Below are positions 8,507 through 15,880 of a DNA stretch of 64,000 bases, piece after piece. The translations under genes were made by a program, and so were the position numbers. The first letter of the stretch is position 1. Each line of letters begins with the position of its first letter. Under the pieces are notes generated by a model that was given only the letters and a program-made list of their open reading frames with translations, did no database searches and was not told the DNA's origin. Source of the stretch: CAVQGZ01 sp942491665 (GTDB lineage: Bacteria > Actinomycetota > Actinomycetes > Jiangellales > Jiangellaceae); NCBI GenBank assembly GCA_942491665.1, contig CALOBR010000016.1:186001-250000 (forward strand). Direction: 5' to 3'.

Positions 8507-9715
8507 GTGGACCCGATTCGCAACCCGTACGCTCCCGGTGCCGGCCAACGACCGCCTGAGCTCGCCGGACGTGACGCCGAGCTGGCCGCCGTGGACGTGG
8601 CTCTCGAACGGGCCGCCCGCGGCCGTCCCGAGCGCAGCGTGGTGCTGGTCGGCCTGCGCGGAGTGGGCAAGACGGTACTGCTCAACGCGCTGCGGTCGCG
8701 GGCGATCGATCGGCTGTGGGGCACGGCGAAGCTGGAGGTGCGCCCGGGGCACTCGATCCGCCGCCCCGTGGCGTCAGCCATGCACCTGGCGGTGCGCGAC
8801 ATCGGCACCCGTCACCGTGACCCGGCCAGGGTCGAGGCGTTTCTTGGCGTGCTCAAGGCCTTCGCCCTGCGCTCCAACCCCGACGACGCCAAGCTGCGCG
8901 ACCGGTGGCAGCCCGGCATCGACGTCGCGGCGGCCCACGGAAGGGCGGACACGGGCGACATCGAGATCGACCTGCTCGAGGTGCTGGTCGACGCGGCCGA
9001 GCTGGCCCGCGACGTCGGCACGGGGGTGGGGCTGTTCGTCGACGAGATGCAGGACCTCTCGCTGGACGACGCGTCCGCGCTCTGCGCCGCGTTTCACGAG
9101 ATCTCGCAGCAGGGGTTGCCGTTCGTGCTGGTCGGGGCGGGGCTTCCCCATGTGCCCGCGACCCTGTCGGCGTCGAAGTCGTACTCCGAGCGGCTGTTCC
9201 GGTATGTCCGCGTCGATCGGCTCGACCAGGTTGCTGCGCAGCGAGCCTGGGTGAGCCCGGCGCGCGAGGAGGGGGTCGAGTTCACCCCTGAGGCGCTCGC
9301 TGCGCTCTACGAGGCGACGGACGGCTACCCCTACTTCGTGCAGGCCTACGGCAAGTCTGTGTGGGACGTCGCGCCCACGTCGCCGATCAGCGCGGACGAC
9401 GTTGCCGTCGGGGCGCCGTTGGCCCGCGCCGACCTCGGAGTCGGCTTCTTCGGGTCGCGCTACGAGCGCGCCACGCCTGCCGAGCGGGAGTACCTGCGCG
9501 CGATGGCCGACCTGGCCTCGTCACTGCCGACGGGGGATGGCGCCGTCGCGACGTCCGACGTCGCCGCCCAGCTCAGACGCAAGCCGTCGTCGCTGTCGCC
9601 GGCGCGCGACGCGCTGCTGAAGAAGGGGCTCGTGTACTCCGCGGAGCGGGGAAGCATCGCCTTCACCGTCCCGCACTTCGCGGCCTACCTTCGTGACCAG
9701 CCCACGGCGACCTGA
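8507..9715 (+). CDS. AAA ATPase (STAND-like, P-loop)
   Basis: 402 aa. Walker A is GLRGVGKT (about residues 48-55) and Walker B is GLFVDEMQD (about 178-186); GYPYFVQAYGKSVWD is the ATPase/orc1-like helix, and a C-terminal winged-helix-like region carries AAQLRRKPSSLSPARDAL. This layout is like the ATPase_2/MoxR-distant AAA group that regulates or remodels unknown partners. Starts with GTG immediately after a -10-like box, so probably leaderless. No partner gene is adjacent, so function is unassigned. Confidence 0.78.
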   Translation: MDPIRNPYAPGAGQRPPELAGRDAELAAVDVALERAARGRPERSVVLVGLRGVGKTVLLNALRSRAIDRLWGTAKLEVRPGHSIRRPVASAMHLAVRDIGTRHRDPARVEAFLGVLKAFALRSNPDDAKLRDRWQPGIDVAAAHGRADTGDIEIDLLEVLVDAAELARDVGTGVGLFVDEMQDLSLDDASALCAAFHEISQQGLPFVLVGAGLPHVPATLSASKSYSERLFRYVRVDRLDQVAAQRAWVSPAREEGVEFTPEALAALYEATDGYPYFVQAYGKSVWDVAPTSPISADDVAVGAPLARADLGVGFFGSRYERATPAEREYLRAMADLASSLPTGDGAVATSDVAAQLRRKPSSLSPARDALLKKGLVYSAERGSIAFTVPHFAAYLRDQPTAT

Positions 9716-9943
9716 CTGACCACGTCTCCCAAGCCGAACAGGGCACGTGGATCCACCCGAGTCTCGTTCCCCTGACCCGCAGAGCCCCGACGCCCCCTGA
9801 GCCCAGGCGCGCCCCCGCATCCCCAGAACCTGGCGTGACGCTGCAGATGGTGTCGGAGGCGGCAACGACGCAGCGTGCGGTCAAGGACCGCCCGTGACAC
9901 GTGGGTCCGCTCGCGGCGAAGTGCCACGGCCGCGATCGGGACG

Positions 9944-10245
9944 CTACGCGGTTGCCGAAGTGAGGCACCAGTTCCAGAACCACAGTTCGCGTTCGTAGGC
10001 GAGCATGAGCGGGCCGTCCGGTCCCTCGGTGCGGCGGAACCCGGCCGCGTCGTTAGAGCCGTTGGGCGCGGTCATCCTCCTCACTGGCGATGAGGAACGC
10101 GTATGCGGCGTTCCGCTCGCGTGCCGCCCGCATGGCCTCGGTGATCAACTCCCGCCCGTAGCCGCGGCCCCGCTGGTTCGGCGTGACGTAGAGCTCGGCC
10201 AGGTAGGCCTCCTGGGTGTTGCTCCACGGCGACGGCTGCATGCGC
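9944..10245 (-). pseudogene. GNAT acetyltransferase remnant
   Basis: The minus strand from about 10241 encodes EAYLAELYVTPNQRGRGYG then RELITEAMRAARERNA, the acetyl-CoA-binding core of a GNAT acetyltransferase, then hits a stop at 10053. The expected C-terminal strand continues in another frame as FRRTEGPDGPLMLAYEREL until a stop at 9944-9946. The N-terminal half is missing, where the next remnant begins. Decay by frameshift plus truncation. Nothing coding is evident from 9716 to 9943. Confidence 0.7.
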
Positions 10246-10322
10246 AGGACTCGGCGGCAGACCCGGGGCGATTCACCGGGAGGGTCGGGCGAAGGCCAGT
10301 CCGCCCGACGCGGCCAGTGCGG

Positions 10323-10884
10323 TCAGTCTTCGGCGTTGCCGGCGTTGCCGGCGTGCAGCGTTCCGGTCTCGCGTGCGGGCAACGTCATGCGCTCGGAGTC
10401 GAGGTCGTAGGTCCACGGCAGTCCTGAGGCTTTCCAGCCGTTCTTGAGTCGCATTCCGAAGAGGACGCTGTCCGGGCCATCGACCTTGCTGCCACCATCC
10501 CGTCGACGATGTTGTAGGCGTTGCTGTAGCCGGCGGCGGCGAGGGTGTTGATCGCGATCGCCGAGCGGCCGCCCGAGCGGCACGAGACGAGGATGGGGTC
10601 CTCGGGTGCAAACCTCTCCTGGAATGGACGAGCTTGACGAAATCGGGGTTGAGCTCCCATGGGTACCCGTGCTTGTCGTCGTTCCAGACGTAGGCCATGA
10701 ATGCGACGGGTACGTTCACCGCCATCGGAGCGTGGCCGACGAAGACCCACTCCTCGGGCGTGCGGACGTCGAGAATCCTGACGTGCTCAGGGTCGGCCTG
10801 CCACTTGTCGAAGGCCTCCTAGGCGGTGACGTACAGACCGAGAGTGGTCCGCCGCTCCTCCACCACCGTTCGTCTGGCATGCAT
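10323..10884 (-). pseudogene. Degenerate rhodanese gene
   Basis: A paralogue of the intact rhodanese next door. From 10884 it reads LGLYVTA, then an in-frame TAG at 10819-10821 where the neighbour has Gln (one C-to-T change), then EAFDKWQADPEHVRILDVRT and continues to ELNPDFVKLV. A frameshift near 10620 is needed to reach FAPEDPILVSCRSGGRSA, with the persulfide-carrying Cys loop, and a second near 10490 to reach GMRLKNGWKASGLPWTYDLD. One nonsense mutation and two frameshifts make translation very unlikely. Confidence 0.85.
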
Positions 10885-10943
10885 CACGTCGCTGATGGCG
10901 TGCTCCTTCGCTCGTTGCCTGTCCTGCGACGCTTTGCGCGCTG

Positions 10944-11480
10944 CTACGGCTGGTGCTGCACCCACATCAGGTCGGGGTGGAAGTCGTACCCCCAGGGCAG
11001 TCCGGCGTTCTTCCACCCGTTGCGCATGTGTTTGCCGGCGAACACGCTGCCCGGGTCCTCGATCCGGTCGCCTTCGAAGCCGTGGACGATGTTGTAGACC
11101 TGGGCATAGCCCGCCTGGGCCAGCGAGTTGACGGCCATCGCGGCGCGGCCGCCGGTCGAGCACATCACGAGAATGGTGTCGGTCGGCCCGAACACCTTCT
11201 GGACGGCCGGGAGGAAGTCAGGGTTCTCGACGCCGCTGCAGCCGGGCGGACGTCCCGGCATCGAAGGCCCCTTGGGATCGAAGCGAGGGAACACCAGTGG
11301 GACGTTCTTCGCGAACTCGAAGTGCCCGACGAACAGGTACTCCTCGAACGTGCGCACGTCGAGGATGTGCACGCTCGTGGGGTCCTCCTTCCACATGGCG
11401 TACGCCTGCTGCGCACTGACGTAGAGCCCCACCGTGGTGCGGTTGCTGTCGGGGATCTCCTGCACGGCATCGTCGGTCAT
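10944..11480 (-). CDS. Rhodanese-domain sulfurtransferase
   Basis: 178 aa. A single rhodanese domain contains HILDVRTFEEYLFVGH (CH2A-like motif) and the active-site loop LVMCSTGGRAAMAV, with the catalytic Cys near residue 108; NGWKNAGLPWGYDF closes the domain. An insertion (about 62-86, Pro/Gly-rich) precedes the loop. Rhodaneses carry sulfane sulfur on that Cys and hand it to acceptors such as cyanide or thiols. RBS AGGGG precedes ATG 11480. It is 48 nt downstream of the desulfinase-like gene on the same strand, so probably in its operon. Confidence 0.88.
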   Translation of the reverse strand: MTDDAVQEIPDSNRTTVGLYVSAQQAYAMWKEDPTSVHILDVRTFEEYLFVGHFEFAKNVPLVFPRFDPKGPSMPGRPPGCSGVENPDFLPAVQKVFGPTDTILVMCSTGGRAAMAVNSLAQAGYAQVYNIVHGFEGDRIEDPGSVFAGKHMRNGWKNAGLPWGYDFHPDLMWVQHQP

Positions 11481-11528
11481 CGCGGACCCCTGGCGCTGGC
11501 GGCGGGCAGCGTGCTCATGCTTGGCCTG

Positions 11529-12701
11529 TCACCCCAGCCGGAGGCCCTCAGCCTCGAGGCCCCCGCCGGCAGGCACCTTGGTCCAGCTGCGACGTTCCCA
11601 CTCCTCCTTCAGGACCTCGATGGCAGCCTGCTCGAGGAACTCGGGACGTGCCCAGTGGTCGACGTCGAAGTCGTTGTGGATGTAGCCGTGGCTGAGCATG
11701 AAGTCCTTACCGATCTTGATGCACTCCATGTTCTGCGCGCTCAGGCTGGGGACCATGTCGACGTGCTTGATGCCTTCGTAGGTGTCGTCGGCGTCGCGGT
11801 AGAACGTCTGCCGGTCCAGGATCGCTGCGGCGGCTCGCTTGTGCTCGTTGGTCCACCGACCGACCTTGATCATGGCTTTCATGTAGGCGATGACCAGCTC
11901 GGGGTGCTCGTCGGCCATGACGTCCGTGCAGGTGATGACCGCCGGTGTGTTGGCCACCTGGATCGTCCAGTCGGGCAGTGCCGCCAGGTCGAAGATCATC
12001 TTCAGCCGCCCGGTTGCCTCCTGCAGGTGCTGGAAGACCTTGCTCTGGGTGTAGATGGCGTCCACTGTGCCCTCGAGCAGCGCCGTCTCCAGCGGCCGGA
12101 ACGCCAGGTCGTGCTTGTGGTCGCGGCGCATCCACAGCTCCGAGGGGTTGTTCATCTGCACCTGCAGCATCTCGGGCTTGTCGTACCAGTCGTCGGGGTA
12201 GGGGAACTCGACCAGCTCGACGTCGTTCATCGTCATGTCGTGCAGCATGAGCATGTTCTCGATGCCCATGTGCTCCTGGATGCGCCACCAATCGTTCTTG
12301 ATCGTGTTGAGGCTCTTGGAGATACCGACCTTCTTCCCCCGCAGGTCAGCGATGCCGAAGATCGGGTCGCGAGAGCGCACGACCATGCAGCCGCCCTCGT
12401 GCACCCACGTCGCTCCGAGCAGGACGGTGCGACGAAGGTCGGCGTGCACGTGGATCGGGGGGTAGAGCCCGCCGAAACGGATCAGGTTGTCCAGGTTGTG
12501 GATGTAGTGCGGGTACCAGTTGTTCTCTGGCGCATGGCGGAAGTAGGCGTACTCAACACCGATCTTCTTGTACTCCTCGCGGCACCAGCCGAGCTCCTGG
12601 TCGACGTTGTTCGCCGACACCATCGGGCAGTTGGTGAACCAGACCTGGCTCCAGTCCAGCGGGACGGTGGTCGACACTCGCTGGATCCCGGCCTCAGTCA
12701 T
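11529..12701 (-). CDS. DszB-like sulfinate desulfinase (NMT1/THI5-like fold)
   Basis: 390 aa with no signal peptide, so unlike ABC binding proteins of the same fold it should be cytoplasmic. It aligns with 2'-hydroxybiphenyl-2-sulfinate desulfinase DszB: TNCPM (Cys25; DszB Cys27 in SNCPV), His65 and Arg75 of LIRFGG (DszB His60 and Arg70 of YTRFGG, with the same 10-residue His-Arg spacing), ADLRGKKVGIS, and DHWARPEFL near the C-terminus (DszB DQWAAPEFL). DszB cleaves C-S of an aryl sulfinate releasing sulfite. Residues are seen by recall alignment; the substrate is unknown. Excellent RBS AAGGAAAGGAGG before ATG 12701. No DszA/DszC neighbour is present. Confidence 0.72.
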   Translation of the reverse strand: MTEAGIQRVSTTVPLDWSQVWFTNCPMVSANNVDQELGWCREEYKKIGVEYAYFRHAPENNWYPHYIHNLDNLIRFGGLYPPIHVHADLRRTVLLGATWVHEGGCMVVRSRDPIFGIADLRGKKVGISKSLNTIKNDWWRIQEHMGIENMLMLHDMTMNDVELVEFPYPDDWYDKPEMLQVQMNNPSELWMRRDHKHDLAFRPLETALLEGTVDAIYTQSKVFQHLQEATGRLKMIFDLAALPDWTIQVANTPAVITCTDVMADEHPELVIAYMKAMIKVGRWTNEHKRAAAAILDRQTFYRDADDTYEGIKHVDMVPSLSAQNMECIKIGKDFMLSHGYIHNDFDVDHWARPEFLEQAAIEVLKEEWERRSWTKVPAGGGLEAEGLRLG

Positions 12702-12745
12702 CGGGGGCCTCCTTTCCTTGGATGGGAGAGCGCCCCATCCACCCC

Positions 12746-12768
12746 TGTGTGCACGCACGTACACATTA
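12746..12768 (-). promoter_or_regulatory. Promoter/operator candidate of the desulfinase operon
   Basis: TGTGT (12746-12750) and ACACA (12761-12765) form an inverted repeat with a 10-nt spacer, and on the minus strand a -10-like TAATGT overlaps its right arm (12763-12768). The site lies 45-67 nt upstream of the desulfinase ATG and downstream of the TetR gene's stop, as expected for an operator bound by that repressor. Binding is inferred. Confidence 0.4.
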
Positions 12769-12826
12769 GGTCCGCTGGCCTTCACCAGCATGGGCCGGAA
12801 GTCCCGCCCGATTCCGCCGGCCAGCG

Positions 12827-13450
12827 CTAGCCGCGTCGCGGAGGGGGGTCGGGCGGGGATGGCCAGGGCGTGGCCCCCAACCGACGCCCGGAGTGCACCA
12901 GCTCCTCCCGCAGGTGCTGAAGGGGGACGTCACTCAGACCACCCGCCTCCACGAGGTAGTCCTCGAAGACACGCCAGCCCAGCGCCGTCGCCACGATCTG
13001 CGCAGCCCGCAGCTGCGCCGACCGTGAGTCCACCCCGTAGCCCTCCACGAGAGTCGCCGCCATGGCGGTCACCGGGTTGTGCTCAGCGTCAACGGGCAAC
13101 TGCCGCCCAGAGATAGCCAGGCCGGCAGCGATGCGCACCCACTGCCCCATCACCGAGTCGGCGTCGAACCCCTGCCCCTCCAGCGGATGCGCCGCGATGG
13201 CCTCGACCAGCCGCCGCGAGACGTCCTCGAACACCACACGGACCAGATCGTGGCGATGCCCGACATAGCGTCGAATCAGCTCAGTGTGGACCCCGGACTC
13301 CGCGGCAACGTCACGAAGGGACACCGCGTCAACACCCTTCGCCGTGAACAGCCGCGTCGCCGCATCGATCACCGCCCGTCGCGCCTCATCAACCCGCGCC
13401 GGTGCACGAGTCCCCGTCCGAGAAGCACGATTCCCCACGCCCGAAGTCAC
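12827..13450 (-). CDS. TetR family transcriptional regulator
   Basis: 207 aa. The N-terminal HTH (about 20-65) contains AVIDAATRLFTAKGVDAVSL and SGVHTELIRRYVGHRHDL, a slightly atypical recognition helix with Glu-Leu-Ile in place of the usual Thr-Leu-Tyr. The C-terminal ligand-binding domain is all-helical. GTG at 13450 is favoured because GGGGGAGG lies 9 nt upstream; it abuts the ATG at 13459 with no spacing. Next gene downstream on the same strand is the DszB-like desulfinase, the likely target. Confidence 0.85.
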   Translation of the reverse strand: MTSGVGNRASRTGTRAPARVDEARRAVIDAATRLFTAKGVDAVSLRDVAAESGVHTELIRRYVGHRHDLVRVVFEDVSRRLVEAIAAHPLEGQGFDADSVMGQWVRIAAGLAISGRQLPVDAEHNPVTAMAATLVEGYGVDSRSAQLRAAQIVATALGWRVFEDYLVEAGGLSDVPLQHLREELVHSGRRLGATPWPSPPDPPPRRG

Positions 13451-13642
13451 AACGCGCATCCTCCCCCAGAACCACACTGCGCTCGGCCCACGGGTCGTGC
13501 CCCTGTGTCACGAGCAGCCACGATGAAACTCACTCACGTACCGCATGTAGTGCGTTTCTGCTCGTGCCGCGAGCAGCCCAACAGGCGGCGCTGTGACGCT
13601 GGTTGCCGTAGCAGTGACCCAGGCAGCCGAGGTCGCCAGGTT

Positions 13643-13680
13643 GGTATCGCGCGCGGTATCATGGTGGTCATGGCCATGAC
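13643..13680 (+). promoter_or_regulatory. Possible autoregulatory operator of toxin-antitoxin operon
   Basis: GGTATC is repeated at 13643-13648 and 13655-13660 (12-bp period), and a perfect 14-bp palindrome GTCATGGCCATGAC spans 13667-13680 over the antitoxin start codon. Ribbon-helix-helix antitoxins usually bind short repeats at their own promoter. The palindrome partly reflects Met-Ala-Met coding, so this is tentative. Confidence 0.35.
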
Positions 13681-13873
13681 GCTGCGCCTTGACGAGCAGG
13701 AGACCGACGCACTTCGGCAGCGGGCTGCACGGGAGGGGCGGTCGATGCAGGACGTGGCGCGCCAAGCCGTGCGGGACTACATCGACCGGACCAGCAAGCG
13801 TGAGCTTCTCAACGATGTCCTGGACGAGGAGATCCCGCGCTATGCCGAGGCGCTGCGACGGCTCGGAGAGTGA
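13670..13873 (+). CDS. Ribbon-helix-helix antitoxin
   Basis: 67 aa. The N-terminal ribbon-helix-helix is MAMTLRLDEQETDALRQRAA then REGRSMQDVARQAVRDYIDR, the usual Arc/CopG-like DNA-binding pattern. The acidic C-terminal tail (ELLNDVLDEEIPRYAEAL) probably wraps the toxin. ATG at 13670 gives the usual family start; ATG at 13661 in the same frame adds three residues. No clear RBS. The stop overlaps the toxin GTG (GTGA), so antitoxin is translated first. Confidence 0.85.
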   Translation: MAMTLRLDEQETDALRQRAAREGRSMQDVARQAVRDYIDRTSKRELLNDVLDEEIPRYAEALRRLGE

Positions 13874-14247
13874 TCTATCTCGACCTGGACGACCTGTTCC
13901 ATATCGCCGGCACGGTGTTGCCTTCGGTCGACGTGCGAGATATCGGGCTGCTGGAGTCCGCACTGGCCCGACCCCAAGCCAGCGCCTTCGGCTCCGACGC
14001 CTACCCCGACCTGCACACCAAGGCAGCAGCACTGCTTCACTCCGTCGCCAGCAACCACGGGCTGGTCGACGGGAACAAGCGGCTGGCGCTGGCGGCCACG
14101 ATCGCCTTGCTCGGAATCAACGGCTGGCGACTCACCTTGACCAACGACGAGGCCTACGACTTCGTCATCGCCGTCGCATCCGGGGAGCTCGACGACCTCC
14201 CGACCATCGCCAACAGCCTCCGAACAGGCAGCCAGCTGCGTCGCTAG
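13870..14247 (+). CDS. Doc/Fic family toxin
   Basis: 125 aa, the normal size for Doc. The Fic motif is HGLVDGNKR (about residues 57-65), with the catalytic His and the phosphate-binding GNKR; the usual Phe after His-x is Leu. ESALARPQASAFG is the typical N-terminal Doc signature. Doc toxins phosphorylate or AMPylate targets such as EF-Tu and stop translation (family knowledge). GTG start overlaps the antitoxin stop by 4 nt. The pair sits at the left edge of a gene-poor, remnant-rich stretch that looks like acquired DNA. Confidence 0.88.
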   Translation: MIYLDLDDLFHIAGTVLPSVDVRDIGLLESALARPQASAFGSDAYPDLHTKAAALLHSVASNHGLVDGNKRLALAATIALLGINGWRLTLTNDEAYDFVIAVASGELDDLPTIANSLRTGSQLRR

Positions 14248-15032
14248 ACCTCGCGAGGCAGGCCGCCGGACCAACGCACAGGCCCCTGCATAGTGGGCGA
14301 AGTTCAGCGCCTACGGGCACGCCTCACCGAGCCGCGGTCGTGGCTCGAGAGGCCACCGACGAACGCCCCCGTCGGGATGCAGGGAAGACTGCTCAAATCG
14401 CAGTTGATGGCTGCTATCAGACTCCGAGCTCGACGCCACGCACACGGACAGCGCCGGTTTCGACGCTGGCCAATTCCGGATCTCGACGTTCGGCTAGGTC
14501 AACCGGGGTATCCACCCCACTGACTCCTCCGGACCTGTAGTGCCACGGCCCAGTCATGCCGGTGTCCCACTCACGCCGAATACGCAGTAGCGGACAGATT
14601 CGGTAATCGGCTCGACCTCCGGCAGGAAACTGCTCAAACGGCCCTGGCCGCGCGAAATCGCCACGAGCTGTAGGCCAGAGGTGGGTCGCCGTGTGGCAAC
14701 GATCTGGCTCAGGGTGGGTCACTTCGCCCACAACGGCGCACTTGCGGTCATGCCGGCAATGAGGCCCCAGGCCCTCCTCACCCTTGATCTGCAAGGCGTG
14801 CCCTGATCGGCGAGGACGCGCTCGGCTGTCACGGAGTCAGCGCGTCATGAGCGCGATCCGGTAGCGCAGCCGCGGGCGACGGGGTGGGTCCACGGTGCGC
14901 AAGCCCTCCTGCCGGGGGCCGTAGGTGGGTACGTTGGTCCCTGAGCGTCAGCCCTGCGCGACGAGAAGGCAGAAGCCCGCCGCGCCGACCCCGCGGGACC
15001 ATCACGGGACCCGGTTCGTGGAAGGACCCAAG
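14248..15032. other. 785-bp gene-poor stretch
   Basis: No open frame here has family-like sequence, a convincing RBS or neighbour-like codon use. The only structure I see is an 11-bp exact inverted repeat, GTGGGCGAAGT at 14293-14303 and its complement at 14721-14731, which could be decayed termini of a small mobile element. There are no direct repeats at the outer edges that I can support. Confidence 0.4.
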
Positions 15033-15485
15033 ATGTCAGTGTGGTTCGACGGCTCCCAGCAGATCGACTGCAGCATCCAGGATGTGAAACGCGCGCTTCA
15101 GGACCCCGGCGACCTCTTCGCGGGGGTTGTGCGCCGCATGCCAGGGATGGCCAGTGTCGAGGTGCTGGAGAAGTCAGCCGGTTCGGTCATCATCCAGACC
15201 AACGAGGGCACCATGACCCGCACGGCCATCACCGTGGACCTTGACCACGACCCTGTCACCCTGGATGTGGACGAGGCGTACCAGGCCGGCTCGTCGGTCA
15301 CGACCACGGCGCACTTCCGCGACGAGTTCACCCCCACCGACACCGGCGTCAGCCACCGCCTGATCATCACCGATCTCACAGCCTCCGGGGTGCTGGGGTT
15401 CTTCTACCGCCGGCTCGGCAGCGCCAAGATGGGCCACGCTTTCCTCACCGCATACGCGAGACACCTCCACGACACCAGCACGTAG
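15033..15485 (+). CDS. SRPBCC family protein
   Basis: 150 aa START/Bet v1-like lipid- or ligand-binding protein. Beta-rich N-terminal half (SVWFDGSQQIDCSIQDVKRA), central VTTTAHFRDEFTPT and a long C-terminal amphipathic helix (SAKMGHAFLTAYARHL), the standard SRPBCC layout. ATG at 15033 has AAGGA at good spacing. It stands alone with no operon partner. Ligand unknown. Followed by about 395 bp (15486-15880) in which I see no gene. Confidence 0.75.
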   Translation: MSVWFDGSQQIDCSIQDVKRALQDPGDLFAGVVRRMPGMASVEVLEKSAGSVIIQTNEGTMTRTAITVDLDHDPVTLDVDEAYQAGSSVTTTAHFRDEFTPTDTGVSHRLIITDLTASGVLGFFYRRLGSAKMGHAFLTAYARHLHDTST

Positions 15486-15880
15486 CCGCCGCACGCCACC
15501 CAGACTCGACTGGGATAGGCACGTCACTGCGCCGCCTGCGGACGCATCGCGGCGAGAGCGATCCCCGCCGCGCCAGCGCCAGCGTCGTCTCCGCCCAGTT
15601 GGGGCTACCCCCAAGCAGCCATGTGTAGATGCCTTCGAAGTGGGCCCTCGGCGCTGCTGATCGGTGAAGTGCGCTCACGCAACCAGGCTCGGCCGCCACT
15701 CTGCCCGGGGGCTTCTTCCGACCGGCCGAGCTCGACGAACGCCGCTACCGTCCGAACGCGTCCCGAGACCGATCGTTGCCGGGAGAGCCGCCGCCACAGG
15801 CGCCGGGGCGGCCGGGGCTCGGTGAGCGGCGCCGCCGTCGGATCGCGTGGTCCGCCTGTACCTTCGTGACGGTGCGAGCC

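Noticed and set aside
11529..12701. Annotation as ABC-transporter substrate-binding protein (NitT/TauT type)
   Set aside because: No signal peptide or lipobox, no permease or ATPase gene adjacent, and the catalytic Cys/His/Arg of DszB is retained.
10953..12830. Plus-strand open frame of about 625 codons opposite the rhodanese and desulfinase genes
   Set aside because: Composition is low-complexity (Val/Leu/His/Asp) and it lacks RBS and motifs; the opposite strand carries recognisable enzymes.
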